From assembly GCA_029432815.1 (NCBI GenBank), contig JAROBA010000042.1, positions 1 to 44,928 on the forward strand: 44,928 nucleotides of DNA, in the 5' to 3' direction. A model generated the notes under the pieces. The model was not told the DNA's origin. It ran no database searches and saw nothing but the letters and a program-made list of their open reading frames with translations. The stretch comes from Pontiellaceae bacterium B1224. Lineage in GTDB: Bacteria; Verrucomicrobiota; Kiritimatiellia; Kiritimatiellales; Pontiellaceae. Every line of letters begins with the position of its first letter. Position 1 is the first letter of the stretch. Shown here piece by piece: positions 17,470 through 24,467 of this stretch. The position numbers and the translations under genes are program-made.

Positions 17470-17497
17470 AACAGTTGAAAAAAAGGAGGAAAAGCCT

Positions 17498-17527
17498 TTG
17501 ACGCGCTGTGGTTTAAAGTGGCATAAG
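17498..17527 (+). promoter_or_regulatory. mraZ: Candidate dcw promoter with MraZ-type GTGG operator repeats
   Basis: TTGACG (17498-17503), an 18-bp spacer and CATAAG (17522-17527). Between the boxes are two GTGG units exactly 10 bp apart (17508-17511 and 17518-17521), the second within AAAGTGG. MraZ proteins are known to bind direct repeats containing TGGG or AAAGTG units with about 10-bp periodicity upstream of their own gene. Placement between -35 and -10 would allow autorepression. Confidence 0.42.
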
Positions 17528-17561
17528 ATCCCATCAAAGGGAGCACAGTGGAGATAAAGGG

Positions 17562-18017
17562 ATGATAGCGACTCAAAATATACCGGCCTTGTTCGTGGGA
17601 TCGTTCACGCATTCCCTTGATGCCAAGCGTCGTATGATTTTTCCGTCGAGTTGGCGAAACCTGACGGGGGAATCGAACCAGCTGTTCGCATTCCCGCACC
17701 CGGAAGAGAAGTGCCTTTATCTCTATACAGCTGCGGAAATGATGCGGCGTATTGATGAGCTGCGAAACAGCGGCACCATCGACGCGAGCGATCAGCAGGC
17801 GATCCGGTCGATCACTGCCGGGGCCGACATGCTGGTTTGGGATGCACAGGGCCGGATTCGGATCGGTGAGAATCTGCTGGCCCATATAGAGGTGAAGGAA
17901 CAGTTGGTATTGGTAGGCGCGCTGACCCGTATCGAATTATGGAGCGCGGAGAATTTTGATTTAGCACTGCCGCAGGAATCGTCCGCGGCGGAAAATGTAT
18001 TTTTTGGCGGTTATTAA
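17562..18017 (+). CDS. mraZ: Transcriptional regulator MraZ
   Basis: Encodes 151 residues. It has two SpoVT-AbrB-like DNA-binding half-domains: HSLDAKRRMIFPSSWR near residue 18 and VWDAQGRIRIGENL near residue 92, the typical MraZ pattern. Family members form ring-shaped oligomers and repress the dcw operon that they head. A GGAG ribosome-binding site lies 8 bp upstream. It is followed by a 66-residue frame and then rsmH, the conserved mraZ-rsmH-ftsL order with one extra gene. Candidate autoregulatory repeats lie in the promoter just upstream. Confidence 0.93.
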   Translation: MIATQNIPALFVGSFTHSLDAKRRMIFPSSWRNLTGESNQLFAFPHPEEKCLYLYTAAEMMRRIDELRNSGTIDASDQQAIRSITAGADMLVWDAQGRIRIGENLLAHIEVKEQLVLVGALTRIELWSAENFDLALPQESSAAENVFFGGY

Positions 18018-18038
18018 ACCACACGAAGGGGAACGAAT

Positions 18039-18239
18039 ATGAGCATGTTGGATGTTGCACGGTTTCTAAGTTATTCCAGGTCGATCGATCATTCAGTTGA
18101 CCGTGAACGCATTTTCAATTTGTCCATGGCGAACAGCGGCCGCTTGTTTTCCTGCCTTTACGGAGATCGCACGCATTGGAGTTTCGGACGTGAACAGGAT
18201 CCGGCGGAACAATTTCCAACGATTGAAAAAGGAGCGTAG
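18039..18239 (+). CDS. Small hypothetical protein between mraZ and rsmH (66 aa)
   Basis: The ATG at 18039 follows AGGGGAA at good spacing. The TAG stop (18237-18239) overlaps the GTG start of rsmH by one base, which suggests translational coupling and supports expression. The product (MSMLDVARFLSYSRSIDHS...) has no signal peptide, membrane segment or family I recognise. Its 3' end contains a one-mismatch palindrome (18214-18228, read as FPTIEK). It could instead be a spacer that happens to be open, since the rsmH ribosome-binding site lies within it either way. Confidence 0.5.
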   Translation: MSMLDVARFLSYSRSIDHSVDRERIFNLSMANSGRLFSCLYGDRTHWSFGREQDPAEQFPTIEKGA

Positions 18240-19168
18240 TGCATATACCCGTCATGCTGAACGAGTGCCTTGAGGCTCTGATCACCGATCCTTCGGGTAT
18301 TTATGTGGACGGTACATTGGGCAATGGCGGGCATTCGGCTGAGATTTTTTTGCAATTGAAGGCTGGCGGCAGGCTGATTGGATTTGACCGTGATCTTGAT
18401 GCGATTGAACGGGTGCAGCAAAAACTGAAAAGCGGAGAAGGAAAGCACGTGGAACTGGTTCACGACAATTATGCCAACATGACCGGGCAACTCGATCGCC
18501 TCGGGATTGATAAGGTGGATGGGCTGCTGCTCGATCTCGGTGTCAGTTCTTTTCAGCTCGATCTAGCGGAACGCGGCTTCAGTTTTCAGCAGGATGCTCC
18601 GATTGATATGCGAATGGACCAGCAGTCCGGTCAGACAGCAGGCGAGCTGGTGAACACGGCGAGCGAACAGGAACTGGCCGATATTATTTATCGCTTCGGC
18701 GAAGAGAAGGCCTCGCGTCGGATTGCCCGGGCCATTGTCGAAGCGCGCGAAAAAGCCCGCATAGAAACCACGCTGCAACTGGCCGGCATTGTGGAGCGCG
18801 CCAAGGGCGGACGGAAAGGCAAAAAAACGCATCCGGCCACTAAGACGTTTCAGGCGCTGCGTATGGCGGTGAATGACGAGCTGGCCGGAATTGAACAGGT
18901 ATTGGAAACGATGATAGGGCGGATGAAGGAGGGCGGCCGGATTGTGGTGCTGACCTTTCATAGTCTGGAAGATCGTCTGGTGAAGCAGTTTTTCAGTCGG
19001 CATGTGCCGCGCGAAGAATCGTTGCAGCAGGGTGGAGTACGGCGGATCTTTGAAGAGCCGCCGGCAAAATGGATTTCGAAAAAACCGTTGATTGCAACGG
19101 ATGAAGAACAGACCGCGAATCCGCGTTCGCGCTCAGCCAAGCTGCGCGCCGTGGAAGTGGGAGTGTAA
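18239..19168 (+). CDS. rsmH: 16S rRNA (cytosine-1402-N4)-methyltransferase RsmH
   Basis: Encodes 309 residues from a GTG start with AAGGAG (18228-18235 region) upstream. Family motifs are complete: HIPVMLNECLEAL at the N-terminus, DGTLGNGGHSAEIF as the SAM-binding loop, LLDLGVSSFQLD, ERGFSFQQDAPIDMRMD, KTFQALRMAVNDEL and VVLTFHSLEDRLVKQFF. It methylates N4 of C1402 in the ribosomal P site. It lies in the normal dcw position, one base before the ftsL-like gene. Confidence 0.97.
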   Translation: MHIPVMLNECLEALITDPSGIYVDGTLGNGGHSAEIFLQLKAGGRLIGFDRDLDAIERVQQKLKSGEGKHVELVHDNYANMTGQLDRLGIDKVDGLLLDLGVSSFQLDLAERGFSFQQDAPIDMRMDQQSGQTAGELVNTASEQELADIIYRFGEEKASRRIARAIVEAREKARIETTLQLAGIVERAKGGRKGKKTHPATKTFQALRMAVNDELAGIEQVLETMIGRMKEGGRIVVLTFHSLEDRLVKQFFSRHVPREESLQQGGVRRIFEEPPAKWISKKPLIATDEEQTANPRSRSAKLRAVEVGV

Positions 19169-19169
19169 A

Positions 19170-19541
19170 ATGGCAGCAAAAAGAAAAACGACTAAAAAGA
19201 AAATGAAGAAGAACCAGGTGCAGGTGCCGTTTCCGGTATTGCTCGCAAATGTGCTGGTTCTGGTTGCTGTTCTTGGTTTGAGCTATATGTGGCTTTGCTC
19301 CCGTTGCGATGCGCTGGGTAAGGAAATCCGGAGCAAGGAAGCGGAACTGGTTGCCGCGCAGAAACGGTTGGTGGAAGAGCAGGATCGCTGGTCGACCCTC
19401 ACCTCTCCGGCAAATTTGGAACGGGCTATTAACAAACACAAACTTTTGATGAGTATGCCGGAAAGCGCCCGGGTGGTTGTAGTGGGCCGTTCGAACGGAC
19501 GGAATCAGACCGCTATGCTCACCCCGCGCCAGGGGCTTTAA
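19170..19541 (+). CDS. ftsL: FtsL-like cell-division protein
   Basis: Encodes 123 residues. A very basic cytoplasmic N-terminus (KRKTTKKKMKKNQ) leads into one membrane segment (about residues 24-45, VLLANVLVLVAVLGLSYMW), then a heptad-rich stretch (KEIRSKEAELVAAQKRLVEEQDR) typical of the FtsL/FtsB coiled coil. Sequence identity in FtsL is always low; position between rsmH and ftsI carries most of the assignment. The start at 19170 is 1 bp after the rsmH stop and has GGGAG upstream; an earlier in-frame ATG lies inside rsmH and is less likely. FtsL joins FtsB and FtsQ to activate FtsWI at the septum. Confidence 0.8.
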   Translation: MAAKRKTTKKKMKKNQVQVPFPVLLANVLVLVAVLGLSYMWLCSRCDALGKEIRSKEAELVAAQKRLVEEQDRWSTLTSPANLERAINKHKLLMSMPESARVVVVGRSNGRNQTAMLTPRQGL

Positions 19542-19545
19542 TTTC

Positions 19546-19561
19546 TTCCAATCATTTGGAA
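19546..19561. repeat. Palindrome variant with 4-nt centre after ftsL
   Basis: TTCCAATCATTTGGAA, 16 bp instead of 15, starting 5 bp after the ftsL stop. Confidence 0.65.
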
Positions 19562-19589
19562 GGTGAATCAGTAAAATAAGGAGCAGGTC

Positions 19590-19724
19590 ATGGAAAAGGA
19601 AAAGGTCAACGTAATGTACGACGAAAACGGAAATGCAGTCCGGGTACAAATGGACTTCGACCTCTACCAATGGTTGGTTGGTCAAGTGCCGCAAACGGAG
19701 CAGTCGTTTGCTGTTGCCCGTTAG
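19590..19724 (+). CDS. Small hypothetical protein between ftsL and ftsI (44 aa)
   Basis: AAGGAG (19578-19583) precedes an ATG at 19590, and the frame runs 44 codons to TAG. The product starts MEKEKVNVMYDENGNAVR and continues with an amphipathic stretch, DFDLYQWLVGQ. The pattern of a short strand, a DENGN turn, a strand and a helix ending in Y-x-x-L is like the C-terminal half of Phd/YefM-type antitoxins; this is a loose resemblance only and no toxin gene is adjacent. A strong ribosome-binding site and acidic, protein-like codon content support translation. No equivalent is known to me at this dcw position. Confidence 0.55.
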   Translation: MEKEKVNVMYDENGNAVRVQMDFDLYQWLVGQVPQTEQSFAVAR

Positions 19725-19799
19725 CATAAACCGTCCCGCTGGATGTGTCCTGCAGGGGGTTGCAGGGCGTCGGCGGGTTTGCCTGTAATTCAAGTTTTT

Positions 19800-19828
19800 C
19801 CCGTAACGCGGCTTTGGCTCGTTACGGG
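19800..19828 (+). other. Stem-loop between the 44-aa gene and ftsI
   Basis: CCCGTAAC (19800-19807) pairs perfectly with GTTACGGG (19821-19828), with a 13-nt loop and only three T after the stem. Too weak a T tract for a clear terminator; it may attenuate or process the dcw transcript ahead of ftsI. Confidence 0.45.
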
Positions 19829-19860
19829 TTTCGCACTCATTAAAGGGAAGGAATACAACG

Positions 19861-21681
19861 ATGGCAGAAGTGCGGTTTAAAGGCCGGATCATTGTCCTGG
19901 TTGTTACGGTCCTGCTGGTTTTTTCCGGCATTGGGGTGCGTCTGGCTCTGCTGCATATTCGTCCGGCTGAATGGGTGCTCGAGCCCATTAAAGAAGGCCG
20001 TATGTATGAGGCCAAGCCGATGGGAAGCCGCGGTCGGATTGTGGACCGGAACGGCGAAATCCTGGCCATGGATCTCGCCGCCTACCATGTGTATGTGGAC
20101 CCCAAATATATCGCCGAACATGGCGATGCCGAAACGGTCAGTAAATATCTTTCACTCGAATTCCGAATCCCGCAAGACGAGCTTGGTGCCAAACTCCGCG
20201 ATACAACCCGTCAATATGTCCGAATTAAAAAATTTGTTTCCGGTCATCAGCTCAAACGGTTTAAACGCCGGGCTTTCGGTGTAGATTATACGCCGGTTGA
20301 TTTGGTGAATGGCGTGGAGACGAATATCTATTTGCGTGGCGTGGGGCTCGAAGAGGCGCCGATCCGCAACTATCCGAAAGGACCGCTCATGGCGCACGTG
20401 GTTGGTTTCGCCAATCAGGAGGGCAATGGCTCTGCCGGGGTGGAGCAAAGGATGGATGAATATCTGAAAGGTAAAGAAGGACACCTCGTCAGTAAGAAAG
20501 ATGGCCGGCGACGCGAAATGTACAGCGAACGAATCATTGATACAAAGCCGATCGATGGGGCAACCGTAATGCTGACGCTCGATCAGCAGCTGCAGTATGT
20601 CGCCGAAAAAACAGTGGAAAAAACCTGCCGCGAATTTAATGCCAAAGCGGCCTGGGCGATTGTGCAGCACGTGCGCACCGGCGAAATTCTGGCCATGGCT
20701 TCTTTCCCCACCTACGATCTCAACCGCTATGCCAAGGCTCCGGTCGAATGGCGCCGCAACCGGGCCATCAGCTTTAACTATGAACCGGGCTCGACCATGA
20801 AAGCGGCCGTCATTGCATCTGCACTCGATAATAATGTGGTGACCGAGGATGATATATTCGATTGCGAGGAGGGCTATTGGGTTTATGGCGGAAAAGCCCT
20901 GCGCGACAGCCACCCTGAAGGTGAAATCTCGGTGGCGGAAATTATCAAGGTTTCGAGTAATATCGGAACGGCCAAGATTGCTCTGGAGATGGGCGATCAG
21001 ATGGTCTACGACAGCCTGCGCAAATTTAATTTTGGAAATCGGCTGGATGTCGGAATCCCGGGCGAAGAGGGCGGTATTTTTTATTCTCCGAAAAACTGGT
21101 CCAAGATCAGTGTCACCCGTATCGGGATGGGACATGAGATCAGCGTCACTGCGTTGCAGATCGTCTCGATGATGAGTGCAATTGCCTATAACGGGGTGCA
21201 GATGAAGCCCCTGTTGATTAAAAAAGTAATCAATCCCGATGGGTCCATTTTGGAGGAGAATATGCCCACGGTTCTAGGCCGTCCAATCCAGCCGTCCGCC
21301 GCCCGGCGGATGCAGAAGCTCTTGTCGGCGGTGGTGATGGAAGAGGATGGAACGGGCGATGATGCCCGGGTGGAAGGATACACCGTGGCCGGTAAAACCG
21401 GAACGGCGCAGAAGATTCGCCCGAAAGAAGAGGGTGGAGGATATTATTCGAAAAACTTCACTTCTTCCTTTGTTGGCTTTCTTCCGGTGGAAAGTCCGGA
21501 GATTGCCATCATTGTGGTGGCGGATGATCCGGGCACGTATACTGATAGTGGCCGTAAGGTCGGATATTTTGGTGGCACGGTTTGCGGTCCGGCATTTAAG
21601 GAGATTGCAGAGTTTGCCGTACGTTATTTACGCATTGCACCCGAGGGCAACCGGATTTATGTTGCGAGGCCGGACGAATGA
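19861..21681 (+). CDS. ftsI: Division-specific peptidoglycan transpeptidase FtsI (PBP3-type)
   Basis: Encodes 606 residues. A short cytoplasmic end and one membrane anchor (about residues 9-30) precede the PBP dimerisation domain (GSRGRIVDRNGEILAMD) and the transpeptidase domain. The three catalytic motifs are present: SxxK at S311-TMK314, SSN at 365-367 and KTGT at 512-515. It forms the septal cross-linking enzyme with FtsW, which is encoded further along this cluster. AAGGGAAGG precedes the ATG. The stop overlaps the murE start (ATGA), so the two are coupled. Confidence 0.93.
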   Translation: MAEVRFKGRIIVLVVTVLLVFSGIGVRLALLHIRPAEWVLEPIKEGRMYEAKPMGSRGRIVDRNGEILAMDLAAYHVYVDPKYIAEHGDAETVSKYLSLEFRIPQDELGAKLRDTTRQYVRIKKFVSGHQLKRFKRRAFGVDYTPVDLVNGVETNIYLRGVGLEEAPIRNYPKGPLMAHVVGFANQEGNGSAGVEQRMDEYLKGKEGHLVSKKDGRRREMYSERIIDTKPIDGATVMLTLDQQLQYVAEKTVEKTCREFNAKAAWAIVQHVRTGEILAMASFPTYDLNRYAKAPVEWRRNRAISFNYEPGSTMKAAVIASALDNNVVTEDDIFDCEEGYWVYGGKALRDSHPEGEISVAEIIKVSSNIGTAKIALEMGDQMVYDSLRKFNFGNRLDVGIPGEEGGIFYSPKNWSKISVTRIGMGHEISVTALQIVSMMSAIAYNGVQMKPLLIKKVINPDGSILEENMPTVLGRPIQPSAARRMQKLLSAVVMEEDGTGDDARVEGYTVAGKTGTAQKIRPKEEGGGYYSKNFTSSFVGFLPVESPEIAIIVVADDPGTYTDSGRKVGYFGGTVCGPAFKEIAEFAVRYLRIAPEGNRIYVARPDE

Positions 21682-23135
21682 AACTGAATGCACTATTAGA
21701 ATCAATTACTTCGGTTGTAACGAGTGGATCCTCTACGGCGGATGTGGTGGGGGTTACCTGCGATTCACGCGCGGTTAAACCCGGCTGGCTGTTTGTTGCC
21801 ATTTCCGGACATCAGGTCGACGGTTCCGAGTTTATTACGCAGGCGGTGTCGAACGGAGCGATTGTGGTGGTCTCAGAAAATGAGCTGTCGCTCGGCTCTG
21901 GCGTAGTGCACGTGCAGGTCAATCAAGCTCGCGTGGCTCTGGCCGAAGCGGCGAATGCATTTTACGGCGATCTTTCCCGCACCATGCCGATTATCGGTGT
22001 GACCGGTACCAACGGGAAAACCACCACCACCTATATGATTCGCGATGTGCTGCGAGCAGACGGGCGGAAGCCGGGCCTGCTTGGAACGGTGGCCTACGAA
22101 ATTGGCGAACGCGTCCTGCCGGCGGCCCGCACCACCCCCGAAGCGCCCGATATTCATGCCCTGTTTGCGCAGATGAAAGATGCTGGCTGCGATGCGGCTG
22201 TTATGGAGGTTTCATCGCATGCGATTGCGCTGCATCGGGTGCACGGCATTGATTTTAATATCAGTGTATTCACCAATCTCACACAGGACCACCTTGACTA
22301 CCATAACGATATGGCGACCTACTTCGATGTGAAATCGAAACTGTTCCAAATGCTGGAAAAAGATCACGACCACAAAGCCGTCATTAATATGGATGACCCG
22401 TGGGGCAGGAAGCTGATCGAGGAAAAAAACCTGAAAGCGGATGTTGTTTCCTACGGTTTTCACGAACGGGCCATGGTGTTTGCTTCAGATGCTTCGGTGA
22501 AAGCCGGCGGTACCTCGTTCAGGGTTGTCACGCCCTGGGGCGATGCTGATATTCATCTGCAGTTGCTGGGGCGTTTTAATATTCACAACGCACTGGCCGC
22601 TCTGTCGGTCGGCGGACTTTGCGGAGTGGGGCTGCCAACGATGGTGCGGGCGCTCGAAAACATCCGCGCCATTCCCGGACGGCTGGAGCTGGTGGAAAAA
22701 CGGAAAGGCCGGAAATTTTTTGTGGATTATGCTCATACCGATGATGCGTTGAAAAATGTGCTGACCACCCTGCGGGAAATCTGCAAAGGACGGCTGATCG
22801 TCGTCTTCGGCTGCGGCGGTAATCGGGACCGGGGAAAACGTCGGATGATGGGGCAGGTTGCGGCTGCGCTGGCTGATTACAGTATTGTTACATCTGATAA
22901 CCCGCGGGATGAAGAACCGGAAGCCATCGTGGCCGATATCGTTGAAGGGTTTGAAGATCCCGCGTCATTCACGGTGGTACTGGATCGATTTGATGCCATC
23001 AAAAAAGCAGTTCGTATGGCTAAGCGTAAAGATGTTGTGCTGATCGCCGGGAAAGGGCACGAAACGTATCAGGAATTTAAAGGAACCATAGTGCCGTTCG
23101 ACGATCGGGAAACGGTACGGGAGCTGATGGGATGA
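21678..23135 (+). CDS. murE: UDP-MurNAc-L-Ala-D-Glu:meso-diaminopimelate ligase MurE
   Basis: Encodes 485 residues. The ATP site GTNGKTTT (K114, T115) sits at the start of the central Mur-ligase domain, and the amino-acid-selecting motif DNPR (407-410) is the form found in enzymes that add meso-diaminopimelate rather than lysine. It adds the third residue of the peptide stem in the cytoplasm. This indicates A1-gamma-type peptidoglycan for the organism. Both ends overlap neighbours by 4 bp (ftsI, murF), giving a tightly coupled block. Confidence 0.96.
   Translation: MKLNALLESITSVVTSGSSTADVVGVTCDSRAVKPGWLFVAISGHQVDGSEFITQAVSNGAIVVVSENELSLGSGVVHVQVNQARVALAEAANAFYGDLSRTMPIIGVTGTNGKTTTTYMIRDVLRADGRKPGLLGTVAYEIGERVLPAARTTPEAPDIHALFAQMKDAGCDAAVMEVSSHAIALHRVHGIDFNISVFTNLTQDHLDYHNDMATYFDVKSKLFQMLEKDHDHKAVINMDDPWGRKLIEEKNLKADVVSYGFHERAMVFASDASVKAGGTSFRVVTPWGDADIHLQLLGRFNIHNALAALSVGGLCGVGLPTMVRALENIRAIPGRLELVEKRKGRKFFVDYAHTDDALKNVLTTLREICKGRLIVVFGCGGNRDRGKRRMMGQVAAALADYSIVTSDNPRDEEPEAIVADIVEGFEDPASFTVVLDRFDAIKKAVRMAKRKDVVLIAGKGHETYQEFKGTIVPFDDRETVRELMG
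22344..22358. repeat. TTCCAR-N3-YTGGAA palindrome inside murE
   Basis: TTCCAAATGCTGGAA, read in the FQxLE frame (LFQMLEK). Confidence 0.7.
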
Positions 23136-24463
23136 TCCCCGAATTCCGGCCAGGAGAATTATCGCAGTGGGTTTCCAAGCTTTGGAAGAACGGAATTCCT
23201 GAACAGAATATTACGGGGGTTTCGCACGATACCAGAACGTTGAAACCCGGTAATCTGTATGTCGCCATTCGCGGCGATCAGTTTGACGGTCACGTTTTTG
23301 TGGATGAAGCCTTTCGAAAGGGGGCCGCAGGGGCACTCGTTGACGACCGATTCCACTGGTCGGAAAATCCCATTCTTCAGGTTCACGACACGATTAAAGG
23401 CCTGCAGGAGTTAGCGAAGGGTTATCGCAAAAAATGGATCGGCTCCTCTGTGGGGATTACCGGCAGTGTTGGAAAAACAACGGTAAAGGAAATGTGTGCT
23501 GACGTGCTGTCGGTGAAAGGCGAAACCCATCGAACCGCCGGGAATTATAACAACCATATCGGACTACCGCTGACCATGCTGGCCATGCCCGCAACGGCGC
23601 GGTACGGGATCTTCGAAATCGGGATGAATCAACCCGGCGAGATCGGAACACTGGCTTATCTGCTCCAGCCGAAAATCGGAATCGTCACCGACATCTGCAA
23701 TGCCCATCGCGAACGTTTCCAATCGTTGGAAGATATCGCCCGCGAAAAAATGAAACTGGCCCAGCGTGTTGCCGGTTCCGGCATGGTAATTCTAGATCGC
23801 GATTCCGAATGGTATGCCATGATGCGGAGTCACACGTGTGCCAGTGTGCGGACCATCTCGTTCGAGGGGATTGCCGACTATGTGGGCCGTAAGGTGGGTG
23901 ACGGCGTGCTGAACGTGGATGGGTTTGATTACACGATGCCGCTGCCGGGCGAGCATATCATGCGCAATGCGCTGCGGGCTGTTGCCCTCGGTCGGGAACT
24001 GGGGATGAATCCATCAGAAATTTCAGAAGGGCTCCGTCGTTTCAAGGCACCGCCGATGCGTTGGCAGGAGTCGGAATTCAATCGAATTCAGTTTATCAAC
24101 GATGCCTATAATGCGAACCCGCTCTCCATGCGCGCCGGGCTGCGAACCTTTGCCCGACTTCCAGGGATTGGAAAAAAATGGGTGGTGGTGGGCGGTATGC
24201 GCGAACTCGGAACGACTGCAGATGAAGAACATGCGGATCTGGGAAAATTTATTGACGGACTCGGTCTTGACGGCGTCATTACGGTAGGCGAACTTGGGCG
24301 GCGTATTGCCTGTTCCGGCCCGCAATCATTTTTCCAATGTTCGGAAACCGCCGAAGCCGCACAGATTTTGAAAGAACACCTTTCCCCCGGCGACCGCGTA
24401 TTGCTGAAAGCATCGCGCGGTGAGCAGCTGGAAAAGGTGCTGACCCGTTTTAAGGAGATTTAG
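23132..24463 (+). CDS. murF: UDP-MurNAc-tripeptide:D-Ala-D-Ala ligase MurF
   Basis: Encodes 443 residues. The ATP loop GSVGKTTVKE (K115), the MurF-type NNHIGLPLTML segment, GMNQPGEIG and NDAYNANPLSMRAGL mark a complete Mur ligase. It adds D-Ala-D-Ala to finish the cytoplasmic pentapeptide precursor. It overlaps murE by 4 bp and ends 4 bp before mraY. It is unusual in holding four copies of the 15-bp palindrome family (three perfect, one with a single mismatch), in all three reading frames, apparently without loss of conserved motifs. Confidence 0.95.
   Translation: MIPEFRPGELSQWVSKLWKNGIPEQNITGVSHDTRTLKPGNLYVAIRGDQFDGHVFVDEAFRKGAAGALVDDRFHWSENPILQVHDTIKGLQELAKGYRKKWIGSSVGITGSVGKTTVKEMCADVLSVKGETHRTAGNYNNHIGLPLTMLAMPATARYGIFEIGMNQPGEIGTLAYLLQPKIGIVTDICNAHRERFQSLEDIAREKMKLAQRVAGSGMVILDRDSEWYAMMRSHTCASVRTISFEGIADYVGRKVGDGVLNVDGFDYTMPLPGEHIMRNALRAVALGRELGMNPSEISEGLRRFKAPPMRWQESEFNRIQFINDAYNANPLSMRAGLRTFARLPGIGKKWVVVGGMRELGTTADEEHADLGKFIDGLGLDGVITVGELGRRIACSGPQSFFQCSETAEAAQILKEHLSPGDRVLLKASRGEQLEKVLTRFKEI
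23173..23187. repeat. TTCCAR-N3-YTGGAA palindrome inside murF (1 of 4)
   Basis: TTCCAAGCTTTGGAA, read in the SxxWK frame (VSKLWKN), near the N-terminus. Confidence 0.72.
23717..23731. repeat. TTCCAR-N3-YTGGAA palindrome inside murF (2 of 4)
   Basis: TTCCAATCGTTGGAA, read in the FQxLE frame (RFQSLED). A phrase like ERxxSLE is common here in MurF proteins, so this copy fits the normal protein sequence. Confidence 0.7.
24159..24173. repeat. TTCCAR-N3-YTGGAA palindrome inside murF (3 of 4)
   Basis: TTCCAGGGATTGGAA, read in the PxxGK frame (LPGIGKK). Confidence 0.7.
24332..24346. repeat. One-mismatch palindrome inside murF (4 of 4)
   Basis: TTCCAATGTTCGGAA, read as FFQCSE; one base differs from the consensus. 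Confidence 0.55.
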
Positions 24464-24467
24464 CAGG

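Larger units (their letters stand above)
16939..17497. other. Divergent spacer between the kor operon and the dcw cluster
   Basis: The first 270 bp are AT-rich with no call; the kor promoter must lie here but no clear boxes were found. From about 17270 the sequence is GC-rich with runs of G. It holds a degraded palindrome (17281, TTCCAAACCCTGGGG) and two perfect ones (17424, 17455). Short open frames here have no support. Confidence 0.5.
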
